Shown: positions 1-7,098, counted from the first letter of the stretch. The stretch: DNA of 8,884 nt from an uncultured Clostridia bacterium (GCA_947600345.1 CANQGC010000109.1:1-8884); one strand, 5' to 3'. The notes: generated from the sequence alone by a model not told the origin. Translations and numbers: made by a program.

Positions 1-76
1 CTCCCGGCTTGCCAATTCAAGGCAGCCGCCACTAACTCTCCCCACCCCCACTCCCCAACAATCGAGGTGAAAACCC

Positions 77-2431
77 ATGCCCCTGTTGGAATCAAGCCTC
101 CAAGCCTCCCTCATCATAATCCTCACAGCACTGCTCCGCAGGCGAACGCCGAACAAGCTGCCCAAGCGCGGCTTCGTGGCGCTCTGGCTGCTGGCGGCAG
201 CGCGAATGCTGCTGCCCTGGAAGTTCCCCTTCCGCTACGGCGTAGAAGCGCTGCTGCTCAGGGCCTTCCCGGCACTGAGAACGCTATTCCCCATCTCAAG
301 TACGCCGCAAATCGCCCGAGGCGCACCACACGCCGTCCCCGCCGTCATAGGCGCGACCTTCGGCCCGAATACCGGCGGAACCCTCGCAAAAGGCGCCGCG
401 GCAACCTCCGCACTGGACGCCCTGCTGCGGAAGCTCTCCACACTCTCCCCCTGGCGCATCCTCTGGCTGCTCGGGCTGGCAGCCTGCGCACTCGCGCTGC
501 TGCTCCCCCACCTGCGCTGGCGCCAAATCTACGCCCGTTCGCTGCCGCTGAACGACGCCAACGTCGACGCCTGGCTGCGCGCCCACCCGCTGAAGCTGCG
601 GCGAATTCGCGCGCGAATCTCGGACGAAATCCCCACGCCGCTGAGCTGCGGCCTGCTGCGGCCGACGATCCTGCTGCCCGCATCCCTCGACCGAAGCGAC
701 GCCGCGCGGCTCTCCCAGGTGCTCCTGCACGAATGCACCCACATCCGCCGCCTCGACCTGCTCGCAAAGCTCGCCTTCGCGGCGGCGCTGTGCGCCCACT
801 GGTTCAACCCGCTGGCCTGGCGCATGTACATCCTGGCAAACCGGGACATTGAGCTGTCCTGCGACGAAGCCACGCTGCGCGGCCTGGACGCGCCCGCGCG
901 CCAAAGCTACGCCCGCACGCTGGTCGAGCTGGCCGCCCGGCAGAGCGGCCTGCCCAGCCCCTTCGCCAGTGGCTTCGGCGGCAAGACGATTGAAGAAAGG
1001 ATCGGTACCATCATGAACGGAAGACAAACCTCCAAACGCGCGGCGCTCCTCGCCGCACTGCTGGTGCTCCTCGCCGCGCTGGGCCTGGCCACGAGCGCGG
1101 AGGAGGCGACAATTCCCCCGAACCCGGAAATGGAAGCGCTGCTGTTCGACGGCTGGGAGGAGCTCTCTCTGCGGGACTACCGCGCGCAGATCTACGCACT
1201 GACCCCCGCGCCGGACGCGCGCAAGGGGCAGGAAAACTACAACGACCCCCGCTACACGGACTTCCTGCGCTTCGTGCTGGAGCCGCTGACCGAGGGCGAA
1301 TGGACGGACGGCGCGCTGCTCTGGACGCATCGGGAGAGCTGCGGCAGCGAGGATCCGAACAGCGGAAGGAGCGCCGCCTTCGACTTCCGCGTGCGCTGCG
1401 ACGTGCCGGATACCTCGGCGCTGACCGCAGGCGAATTCCGCGACAAGCTGGCGGCGGTGCTGAACGGCATGGAGGACATCGACCCCCTCGCCGCCACCCA
1501 GGCCAGCCTGGACGCTCGCGCCCGGGCGCTCGCCGCCGCCAACAGCGACGCAGCCGTCGAATTCCGGATCGAAGCCGAGCTTCGAGAAGATGCGCCACTG
1601 AGCGAGGAGCCCGCCAACACACCCGAGCCCGAACTCCAAGGCGGCCAGGTTTCGCCGGAAGGAATCATCGACGAGGCCGAGTCCACGCTTCGCGCAAGCC
1701 GGCAATCGAGCGCGGAGCTCGCCGAGGCGCTGCTCTTCGAAGGCTGGGAGCGGGCGAGCGTGCGCGACTACGCCGCCATCATCGCGGCGCTGCCGGAGAT
1801 CGAAGACCCCGACGAGAGCGGCCTGCCCGGCGGCTACCTGCAATACATCTACTACCCGCTGCTGCGCGCGAAGCTCGATGCGCCGCAGACCTTCAGCGGC
1901 GGCAGCATCGACGCCGCAACGGGCGAAGCTTTGATGAATTATGAAGTATCCGCCGCCATCACCGACCCGGACCTCCTGACGGTGGGCGAACTGCGCGACG
2001 CGCTGCGCGGCGTGCGGCAGGGCCTGGAGCGCTTCGACTGCGAATCGGCCACGCAGGACGAGCTGCAAGCCTACGCCATGGAGCTGGCGGAGCGCTGGAG
2101 CGACGGCGAGGCCATCGCCTTCGACATCCTGGCCGAGCTCCCCGGCCCGGACAGCCCCTACGCCGATGCGCAAACCTGGGCACAGCTCCAGCGGTACGCC
2201 CCGCTGGGCCTGGAATTCGATTCCTTCCTCGGCAATCTCAGCCTGCGCTATCGGGGCGAAGCAATTCGCGCGGTGATCGACCCCGAAGCGGAAATCACCA
2301 TCTCCAACAGCGCCGGAGCCGAAGGTCTGGGCGGCGACGGACCGTTCCTGCTGGTGGAGTACGCGGACGGCAAGCCCGCCGCGCTGCGTCCGATCTCGCC
2401 CGAAGAGTATGCGGCGCTTCCGTCCGCATGA
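77..2431 (+). CDS. M56-family (BlaR1/MecR1-like) membrane metallopeptidase with duplicated C-terminal modules
   Basis: Predicted membrane zinc peptidase of 784 residues. The zinc-binding HECTH (218-222) and the downstream IELSCDE segment (258-264), which supplies the third ligand in this family, mark an M56 domain. Hydrophobic stretches lie near 9-20, 31-47, 127-144 and 323-340, so the catalytic part is membrane-embedded and residues from about 341 should lie outside the cell. In BlaR1/MecR1 that outer part is a penicillin-binding sensor. Here it holds two homologous modules, starting at EALLFDGWEELSLRDY (353-368) and EALLFEGWERASVRDY (550-565), each running about 140 residues, then a final unrelated beta-like segment to 784. 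I do not recognise the module. The ATG at 77 follows GAGGTGA (64-70) at good spacing. A BlaI-type repressor gene often precedes such genes, but the window starts too late to see it. Family members sense cell-wall stress by cleaving a repressor; the signal here is unknown. Confidence 0.88.
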   Translation: MPLLESSLQASLIIILTALLRRRTPNKLPKRGFVALWLLAAARMLLPWKFPFRYGVEALLLRAFPALRTLFPISSTPQIARGAPHAVPAVIGATFGPNTGGTLAKGAAATSALDALLRKLSTLSPWRILWLLGLAACALALLLPHLRWRQIYARSLPLNDANVDAWLRAHPLKLRRIRARISDEIPTPLSCGLLRPTILLPASLDRSDAARLSQVLLHECTHIRRLDLLAKLAFAAALCAHWFNPLAWRMYILANRDIELSCDEATLRGLDAPARQSYARTLVELAARQSGLPSPFASGFGGKTIEERIGTIMNGRQTSKRAALLAALLVLLAALGLATSAEEATIPPNPEMEALLFDGWEELSLRDYRAQIYALTPAPDARKGQENYNDPRYTDFLRFVLEPLTEGEWTDGALLWTHRESCGSEDPNSGRSAAFDFRVRCDVPDTSALTAGEFRDKLAAVLNGMEDIDPLAATQASLDARARALAAANSDAAVEFRIEAELREDAPLSEEPANTPEPELQGGQVSPEGIIDEAESTLRASRQSSAELAEALLFEGWERASVRDYAAIIAALPEIEDPDESGLPGGYLQYIYYPLLRAKLDAPQTFSGGSIDAATGEALMNYEVSAAITDPDLLTVGELRDALRGVRQGLERFDCESATQDELQAYAMELAERWSDGEAIAFDILAELPGPDSPYADAQTWAQLQRYAPLGLEFDSFLGNLSLRYRGEAIRAVIDPEAEITISNSAGAEGLGGDGPFLLVEYADGKPAALRPISPEEYAALPSA

Positions 2432-2459
2432 GCGAACCCGTTTGACCCAATCTCCTGCG

Positions 2460-2493
2460 CAGCCGAGGAGCTCTCCGAAAAGCTCCTCGGCTG
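2460..2493. terminator. Hairpin between convergent genes, likely shared terminator
   Basis: A perfect 13-bp stem (2460-2472 with 2481-2493, arm sequence CAGCCGAGGAGCT) closes an 8-nt loop. It lies 29 bases after the M56 stop codon and 20 bases beyond the stop of the leftward frame at 2513. Neither side has a clear T-run, so termination efficiency is uncertain, but stem strength and position fit a bidirectional terminator. Confidence 0.65.
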
Positions 2494-2512
2494 AATCTTC
2501 GCCCCGCCCGCG

Positions 2513-2746
2513 TCAATCGCCGCCGATGACCTTCGCTGCCTCCTGCGATGCGAACGTTGCCGGATCGGAGCCGCTATGAGCCTTTCGCCACTGCTCCAAA
2601 TCCCGAGTTTGTTGTTGCGCGTCCTCCTCCGTGGGCATCGTCGGTTTGGGCGCGGGATAGCGGTGCCCCGTGCCGCTGGTAGAGTGGCCGTTGTCCGGAA
2701 TGCGGATGGCCAGGATGACGGCCAGCACAAGCAGCACGATCATCAA
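2513..2746 (-). CDS. Single-pass membrane segment and tail, in frame with the upstream LRR gene after an amber stop
   Basis: An open frame of 77 codons can start at TTG 2746 or ATG 2743. It encodes one hydrophobic helix (MMIVLLVLAVILAIRI) and a polar tail of about 60 residues. The same frame is open upstream to 2869, where it meets the TAG that ends the leucine-rich repeat gene; those 41 codons encode an Ala/Gly/Arg-rich linker ending in a KSKPPKEVNPLW segment. The basic residues before the helix predict that the tail faces outward. Two readings are possible. This may be the C-terminal anchor of the LRR protein, cut off by a nonsense mutation or reached by readthrough. Alternatively it is a separate small protein: an AAAGGAGG sequence lies upstream, but its best-spaced start would be a rare CTG at 2755. 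The shared terminator just beyond 2513 suggests the transcription unit includes this frame. No family is recognised. Confidence 0.55.
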   Translation of the reverse strand: MMIVLLVLAVILAIRIPDNGHSTSGTGHRYPAPKPTMPTEEDAQQQTRDLEQWRKAHSGSDPATFASQEAAKVIGGD

Positions 2747-2869
2747 CAGCCACAGCGGATTGACCTCCTTTGGCGGCTTGCTCTTCTGCGCGGCCCTGCC
2801 TCTGCCTGTGCGCGCTCCGGGCGCTCCCGCTTCGCGGCTTCGCCCTCCCGCCGCAGCCGCCGCGTCCAG

Positions 2870-4252
2870 CTAGGGCAGGTTCGCCTGCATTTCCGGCGGC
2901 AGCGCCGCGAAACCCCGGATGTTCTCCCGCCGCAAGGCGCAGCAGTTGTCAAACATCCCGCGCATGTCCGTCACCCGCGAGGTGTCAAAGCCGGACAAGT
3001 CCAGCGACGTCAGCGACTCGCAGTCCCGGAACATATCGCGCATGTCCGTCACCCGGGAGGTATCGAAGCAGCCGTTGAAGTGAATCTCCTCGCAGCTCGA
3101 ATAGTGCCCGAACAGCTCCCTGCAGTCCTTCGGCGCGATCACGCCGCCCTCCGCCGCGATGTGCAGTTCATAGCCGTCTCTCCAGGCCAGTACGCTGCCG
3201 TCCTTCGCCTCGGAGGCGTCCCAGTATCCCGGAGCGAGGCCGCTCAGCGTGTCATGAAAGGTGATGCTGCGGATCGGCGCGCGATCCAGGGTCGTGGCCC
3301 CGTTCACCAAATAGAATTCATATTTGACGGTCGGTCCGGCGTGCGGGGACACGTCCAAATCCCAGATAATCCAGTCGCCGTCGCCATGCTTCAATACCCG
3401 CCTGTCGCCTTCGCCATCCATGCGGCGCGCTTCCCCGCCCCCTCGCTTCGAGGAGCGATCGCCCGCGCCCGCCGCGGGCAGGCTTTCCCGCGCCTGCGCC
3501 GGCAGCCCCGCAAAGCCCGGGATGCGCTCCGGCCGCAGCGCCCCGCAATCCCGGAACATGGCGCGCACGTCCGCGCCTTCGGCAATCCGGAAGCCGGACA
3601 GATTCAGCGATTGCAGCCGCTCGCAATCGTAGAACATGCCGCCCAGGCACATCGCCCGCGATGTATCGAAGCCGGAGACATCCAGCCCGGTCAGCGACCG
3701 GCAGGCGAGGAACATGTTCTCCATGTTCGTCACCCGGGAGGTATCGAAGCCGGAGAGATCCAGCGCGGTCAGCGACGTGCAGCCCTCGAACATCCGCTTC
3801 ATCTTCGTCGCCCGGGAGGTATCGAAGCAGCCGTTGAAGTGAATTTCCCTGCAATTCGCGTAGTCCGCGAACAGCTGCTCGCAGTCCTCCGGCGCGATCA
3901 CGCCGCCCTCCGCCGCGAAGTGCAATTCATCGCCCGCTCGCCAGGCCAACACGCTGCCGTCGCCCGCCTCGGAGGCGTCCCAGGCGTCTGGCGCGGCGAG
4001 GCGCAGGCTGTCGTGGAATTCGATGCGCTTCACATTGATGCGCATGAAGCGCTTCTCCGCAGGGATGTGAATGAGCTTACCATCGGTGGCGGAGTTGAGA
4101 TAGCGCCAGCCGCCCGGAATCGCGGGAAGACCCGTCTCCGGGTGGCCGTAGAACACGATCGCGGGACAGCCGCTGTCCTCATCCAAAAAGCTCCATCTCT
4201 CATAACTCGGCCCGATCACCCGGCTGTCGCCCATCGGCCTTTCCTTGTTCAT
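2870..4252 (-). CDS. BspA-type leucine-rich repeat (DUF285) protein, two tandem modules
   Basis: A 460-residue protein built from two copies of one module. Each copy has a beta-rich lead-in containing WDASEA, DGSVLAWR and AAEGGVIAP (about 75-120 and 328-373), then CREIHFNGCFDTSR or CEEIHFNGCFDTSR and repeats of the form LDLSGFDTSRVTNM..MF..C, typical of DUF285/BspA-like leucine-rich repeats. The first copy has about four repeats, the second about two. A Gly/Arg/Lys-rich linker (about 258-290) separates them. There is no signal peptide, which is unusual since many relatives are secreted surface proteins. The ATG at 4252 is preceded by AAGGAGG at 7-nt spacing. The gene ends at TAG (2872-2870), yet the frame continues into a membrane helix, so the product may be truncated. 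Relatives include adhesins and many proteins of unknown role; no ligand can be inferred. Confidence 0.85.
   Translation of the reverse strand: MNKERPMGDSRVIGPSYERWSFLDEDSGCPAIVFYGHPETGLPAIPGGWRYLNSATDGKLIHIPAEKRFMRINVKRIEFHDSLRLAAPDAWDASEAGDGSVLAWRAGDELHFAAEGGVIAPEDCEQLFADYANCREIHFNGCFDTSRATKMKRMFEGCTSLTALDLSGFDTSRVTNMENMFLACRSLTGLDVSGFDTSRAMCLGGMFYDCERLQSLNLSGFRIAEGADVRAMFRDCGALRPERIPGFAGLPAQARESLPAAGAGDRSSKRGGGEARRMDGEGDRRVLKHGDGDWIIWDLDVSPHAGPTVKYEFYLVNGATTLDRAPIRSITFHDTLSGLAPGYWDASEAKDGSVLAWRDGYELHIAAEGGVIAPKDCRELFGHYSSCEEIHFNGCFDTSRVTDMRDMFRDCESLTSLDLSGFDTSRVTDMRGMFDNCCALRRENIRGFAALPPEMQANLP
3052..3085. repeat. 34-bp exact direct repeat within the LRR gene (partner 3811-3844)
   Basis: The same 34 bases occur at 3052-3085 and 3811-3844. 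They encode the HFNGCFDTSR segment in both LRR modules. A second shared block of about 29 bases (near 3131-3159 and 3890-3918) encodes the AAEGGVIAP region. Exact identity at the DNA level points to internal duplication that was recent or kept similar by gene conversion. Confidence 0.85.
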
Positions 4253-4306
4253 GACGCTTCCTCCTTCGTTCATTTCCCGCGAAAGCTTCCGCCCGTTTAC
4301 GCTTCC

Positions 4307-4335
4307 ATTATAAACGATTCGCACGCAACGCGCAA
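4307..4335 (-). promoter_or_regulatory. Sigma-A-type promoter for the LRR gene
   Basis: Read leftward, TTGCGC (4335-4330) and a perfect TATAAT (4312-4307) are 17 bases apart. Transcription would begin near 4300, giving a leader of about 50 nt before the ATG at 4252. Confidence 0.7.
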
Positions 4336-4340
4336 GCCGC

Positions 4341-4367
4341 ACCTCTCCGGGCCAGGCGGCATAGATT
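4341..4367 (+). promoter_or_regulatory. Possible sporulation-type (sigma-K/E-like) promoter for the LysM gene
   Basis: No sigma-A promoter is obvious upstream of 4400. AC at 4341-4342, 17 bases, then CATAGATT (4360-4367) resembles the mother-cell sigma-K pattern (AC, 16-17 nt, CATAnnnTA) and partly the sigma-E -10. The predicted start near 4373 would leave room for the ribosome site at 4382-4390. The match is short and could be chance. Confidence 0.2.
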
Positions 4368-4399
4368 GGAAGTACAAACCCAGGAAGGGAGTTTTCGAT

Positions 4400-4909
4400 A
4401 TGACCGATCTCTACCAGCCCGTCTCCCCCGGCGAGGGCCCGCTGGGCGCGCCGACGCCGGCGCTGCCGTCCAGTCCCGCGCCCAGCATACCTTCGATTCC
4501 GCTGCAGCCTGCGATTCCGAACCGGCCCAGCGTGCCGCCGAACCTGCCGGGGAACAACCAGAGCGTGACCGTCTACCGCTGCCCGGAGGGCTACACGGCG
4601 GGCTTCGTGCAGCAGGGCGAGAGCTTCGCCACGCTGCTGCTGCGCCACAACGTGTCCTACAACGCCATGCGCGCGGCGAACCCGAACCTGTCCACCGGGC
4701 TTCCGACCCCCGGCACGTTCTACTGCGCGCCGCCCGAGGGCAGCCGCCGGAGCTGCCCCTACGGCAGCCGAACCTACGTGATGCGCCAAGGCGAGACCTT
4801 CAATTCGGTGCTGCGCACGCTGAACGCCACGGCGGCGTCGCTGCTGCGCGCCAACCCGGACCTGGCGCCAGGCGACTTCCTGCCGGGCAGGGTGATCTGC
4901 GCGCCGTAG
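4400..4909 (+). CDS. Proline-rich protein with two cysteine-bracketed LysM-like repeats
   Basis: 169 residues. Residues 8-50 are Pro/Ser-rich and probably unstructured. Two LysM-like repeats follow: 61-111, containing GFVQQGESFATLLLRHNVS and ANPNL, and 119-169, containing YVMRQGETFNSVLRTLNAT and ANPDL. Each opens with CP.G (C61, C119) and closes with CAP (C109, C167), suggesting one disulfide per repeat. LysM domains bind N-acetylglucosamine polymers such as peptidoglycan. No signal peptide is visible, so it may act in the cytoplasm or, as with LysM proteins of spore coats, on a forespore surface; that is inference. The ATG at 4400 follows AGGAAGGGA at 8-9 nt spacing. The same frame is open far upstream to 2576, but that part is antisense to the LRR gene and is not credible. 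It is divergent from the LRR gene. Confidence 0.82.
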   Translation: MTDLYQPVSPGEGPLGAPTPALPSSPAPSIPSIPLQPAIPNRPSVPPNLPGNNQSVTVYRCPEGYTAGFVQQGESFATLLLRHNVSYNAMRAANPNLSTGLPTPGTFYCAPPEGSRRSCPYGSRTYVMRQGETFNSVLRTLNATAASLLRANPDLAPGDFLPGRVICAP

Positions 4910-4949
4910 ATTTGGCGAATCCACGAAGATGAATGTGACAGCCAAAGGA

Positions 4950-4978
4950 TTGACATCCGCGCATATCTTTGCTAAAAT
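4950..4978 (+). promoter_or_regulatory. Near-consensus sigma-A promoter of the DUF3800 unit
   Basis: A perfect -35 TTGACA (4950-4955), a 17-base spacer and TAAAAT (4973-4978), one base from consensus. Transcription should start near 4985. This sets the leader RNA boundary and puts the ATG at 4988 only about three bases into the transcript. Confidence 0.85.
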
Positions 4979-4984
4979 GAGAAT

Positions 4985-5070
4985 ACAATGATGGCGGTGA
5001 CGATCGTCATCTGGGCTGGCCGAAAGGCCCGGGTCCACCAGCGGCGGGGATGTTCCCCGCCAATTTCATA
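4985..5070 (+). ncRNA. Structured 5' leader of the DUF3800 gene, candidate cis-regulatory RNA
   Basis: From the predicted transcription start to the coding region lie about 85-100 nt with three local structures: the self-complementary TGACGATCGTCA (4998-5009), a GGCC-GAAA-GGCC hairpin with a GNRA tetraloop (5018-5029), and an 8-bp GGCGGGGA stem with a 3-nt loop (5043-5061). An alternative GCTGG/CCAGC pairing (5015-5019 with 5038-5042) is possible. Translated in the DUF3800 frame, this stretch gives residues unlike the conserved start of that family. Published comparative surveys describe several 'DUF3800 RNA motifs' upstream of DUF3800 genes; whether this is one of those classes cannot be decided by eye. 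No T-run follows the last stem, so a simple terminator-attenuator is unlikely. Confidence 0.45.
4998..5009. promoter_or_regulatory. 12-bp perfect palindrome just after the transcription start
   Basis: TGACGATCGTCA is a perfect dyad about 13-24 bases downstream of the predicted start of transcription. It could be a repressor operator in DNA or part of the leader RNA fold. No regulator gene is in the window to match it. Confidence 0.35.
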
Positions 5071-5077
5071 TTTGGAA

Positions 5078-5776
5078 GTGAATACTACGAAGGAGCTCAG
5101 CATCTTTGTGGATGAGTCGGGGGATTTCGGCCCGTACGAAGCGCACGCGCCCTTCTACCTCTTCACGCTCGTGTTTCACGATCAGAGCAATCCCATCGAC
5201 GCGCAGGTTTTGTGGCTGGAGGAGCGCCTGCGCGACACATCCATGTCACCCGCGCACTGCTTTCATGCGGGGCCGATCATTCGCAGGGAGGCGGATTACA
5301 GCGACATGTCCATAAAGGAGCGCCGCCGCATCCTGGGATGGCTGGTCTCCTTCGCGCGCAGCGTGCAAATCTCTTACGTCTCCATTATGGCCGAAAAGAA
5401 GCGCGCGGCCGACTCGCTCGCATTGACCCTGACGCTCTCCCGGCAGCTCTCCGCCTTCATCCGGGAGAACTTCGCGTTCTTCCAGAGCTATGACAGGATC
5501 GTCGTTTACTACGACAACGGGCAGGTGGAATTGAGCCGGCTCCTCGCCTCCGTATTCAGCGCCATGCTCTTCAACGTCGAATTCCGAAAGGTCCTGCCCG
5601 CGCAGTACCGCCTGTTCCAGGTCGCCGACCTCTTCTGCACGTTTGAGCTGACAAAGCAAAAAGCGCTCCGGAATCAGCTCTCCAATTCAGAGCTTCAGTT
5701 CTTCGGCTCCCAGCGGGACATGAACAAAAACTATCTGAAGCAGACGCAAAAGCTCCGCTTCCCCGGACAGACATAA
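5078..5776 (+). CDS. DUF3800 domain protein (RNase H-like fold predicted)
   Basis: Recognised by the N-terminal IFVDESGDFG signature (5102-5131) and by the later YYDNGQ and QVADLFC segments (acidic residues at 5513-5515 and 5627-5629). DUF3800 proteins are predicted to have an RNase H-like nuclease fold, with acidic residues from these three segments at the active site; biochemical function is unproven. The protein is soluble, with no membrane helix. The start is uncertain. Relatives, as I recall them, begin MKELSIF-like, and here the equivalent codon is ACG (5087-5089), preceded at 5 nt by the SD-like GGAAGTGA (5074-5081). The nearest accepted start codons are GTG 5078, used here, and TTG 5072. 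An ATG at 4988 would add 30 unlikely residues and need an almost leaderless message. A strong terminator lies 4 bases after the stop codon. Confidence 0.8.
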   Translation: MNTTKELSIFVDESGDFGPYEAHAPFYLFTLVFHDQSNPIDAQVLWLEERLRDTSMSPAHCFHAGPIIRREADYSDMSIKERRRILGWLVSFARSVQISYVSIMAEKKRAADSLALTLTLSRQLSAFIRENFAFFQSYDRIVVYYDNGQVELSRLLASVFSAMLFNVEFRKVLPAQYRLFQVADLFCTFELTKQKALRNQLSNSELQFFGSQRDMNKNYLKQTQKLRFPGQT

Positions 5777-5779
5777 AGG

Positions 5780-5810
5780 ACAGGCGCCTCATCCAAAGAG
5801 GCGCCTGTTT
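5780..5810. terminator. Bidirectional intrinsic terminator between convergent genes
   Basis: A 10-bp perfect stem CAGGCGCCTC (5781-5790 with 5798-5807), extended by A-T at 5780/5808, with a 7-nt loop. GTTTCTCC follows on the + strand; a weaker T-containing run follows on the - strand. It sits between the DUF3800 stop (5776) and the stop of the leftward gene (5820). Confidence 0.85.
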
Positions 5811-5819
5811 CTCCGATCC

Positions 5820-7082
5820 TTACGCGTGCTGCAATACCTTCTCCGGCAATCTGCCCAGCTGCGTGTTGTCCTGGGTCCGATCGCGCAGCTCCGGCACCGG
5901 GTTCGGGGCGGTCTCGTAGCGGTAATCCTGCCCATTCTGCCGAATATACTTCTCGATCACCGCGTGGCCCATCTCGTTCTCCTTCGGGATGTTGACCTGG
6001 TTCTGGTAGTCCGCGAACGTGCCGTGGTCGGGCACGCAGCTCACGTCCACGTAGCTCTCCCGCTGGGCAGTGTTGTTCACCGTGCTCCCCAGGATGTCGC
6101 GCACGTACTCGATGTTGCTCTCCAGCGTCAGCGGCGCTGGAAACTCCGCATCCGGGATCACCTGCTGGTACTCCTTGCCCTCGTAGTTGCGCAGCAGGTC
6201 CTGCGCGCAGTGCAGGTGCATCAGCTCCTGCTCGAACAGGAAGCTCCAGATCTTCTTGAACCGCGCGTCGGTCTCCGTCTCCATGCAGCTCCAGTACAGC
6301 CAGCACTCCACGTACTGATGCACCAACAGGTTCTCCAACCAGCTCAGGCTCGGGTTCAGCAGGCTGCCGTACTGCGTCACGTGCTGCTCCTCCACCATGC
6401 CGATCTCCTGGTAGAGCCTGCGGCCCAGCTCGTTCGGCCACAGCGCGGCAGTGTTCATATAGTAGTTCATCGTCTGCTGCTCGGCGGCGGTGATGACGTT
6501 CGTGGCCAGCACGTCGATGGTCGCGGGATTGGCGCAGTTCATCGGGCAGCGCACGGAATCGTAGGGGTGGCGGTGATGGGCGATCGTCGGGCGGCCGGGC
6601 ATGATCTCCGTGTAGCCGCCCACCAGGTCCTCCGCCTTCTCGCCGTTCTGCATGTCCAGGTAGTCGGAGTAGCGGTAGAGGTGGTCAAAGTCCTCCAGCA
6701 GCGCGAAGTCCAGCGCGGCCTTGACGTTCATGTCCGTCACGCGCTTGGCCAGGTGCGCGGTCAGGTCGACGGCCAGCTGCTCGTAGCCGATGGTGTGCTC
6801 CAGCGCGTTCTCGTCGTCGGGCTTCAGGTGGGTCAGCAGCTTCTGCTGCTGCTGTTCGCTGCGGCGAATCAGCGCGATCTGCCGGCGCAGCTCGTTGTCG
6901 GCGGTGTTGCGGCTGAACTGGTGGCCGAACCACACCTGCTCAAACTCCGTGCCGTTCATCAGTATCACGCGCGTGCGGGTGTACGGGTCCACCGCGTGCT
7001 TGTCGTACGGCTCCGGCCACATCCGCTCCCAGTTGATGATCAACTCCGCCTTCTTCTCGGGCATCATGTCAAATGGATTCAT
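5820..7082 (-). CDS. Ferritin-like-fold protein with predicted dimetal site, function unknown
   Basis: 420 residues, soluble, with no signal peptide or membrane helix. The middle contains a full ferritin-like ligand set in order: E201 in TAAEQQTMNYYM, E231-x-x-H234 in VEEQHVTQY, E259 in YVECWLYW and E286-x-x-H289 in EQELMHLH, which predicts a four-helix bundle holding two iron or manganese ions. The first half shows a similar helical pattern (EHTIGYEQLAVDL at 95-107, LLEDFDHLYRY at 128-138) with E101, E130 and H134, so it may be a degenerate or second bundle. A His-rich HHRHP (169-173) and four cysteines near 179-260 are also present. The last 130 residues have no recognised motif. Possible roles include peroxide or metal handling, or a spore component; none is shown by the sequence. 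The ATG at 7082 follows AAGGAGG at 9-nt spacing. Confidence 0.7.
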   Translation of the reverse strand: MNPFDMMPEKKAELIINWERMWPEPYDKHAVDPYTRTRVILMNGTEFEQVWFGHQFSRNTADNELRRQIALIRRSEQQQQKLLTHLKPDDENALEHTIGYEQLAVDLTAHLAKRVTDMNVKAALDFALLEDFDHLYRYSDYLDMQNGEKAEDLVGGYTEIMPGRPTIAHHRHPYDSVRCPMNCANPATIDVLATNVITAAEQQTMNYYMNTAALWPNELGRRLYQEIGMVEEQHVTQYGSLLNPSLSWLENLLVHQYVECWLYWSCMETETDARFKKIWSFLFEQELMHLHCAQDLLRNYEGKEYQQVIPDAEFPAPLTLESNIEYVRDILGSTVNNTAQRESYVDVSCVPDHGTFADYQNQVNIPKENEMGHAVIEKYIRQNGQDYRYETAPNPVPELRDRTQDNTQLGRLPEKVLQHA

Positions 7083-7098
7083 AAGGGCATCCCTCCTT

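Noticed and set aside
1..35. 3' end of an upstream BlaI-like repressor gene
   Set aside because: One frame stops at TAA 33-35 and another at TGA 68-70, but neither short peptide can be recognised.
296..2173. 625-codon open frame on the - strand
   Set aside because: Antisense to the M56 gene, whose HECTH motif, membrane helices and ribosome site are convincing.
2870..2872. Reassigned TAG codon (alternative genetic code)
   Set aside because: TAG also ends the LysM gene (4909) and the glycosyltransferase gene (8192) at sensible places, so general reassignment is not supported.
2576..4909. 777-codon open frame on the + strand running into the LysM gene
   Set aside because: Upstream of 4400 it is antisense to the LRR gene, has His/Arg/Pro/Ala-rich shadow composition, and the LysM gene has its own start with a good ribosome site.
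4910..4949. Terminator after the LysM gene
   Set aside because: Only a weak GATT/AATC pairing is present and there is no T-run, so none is called.
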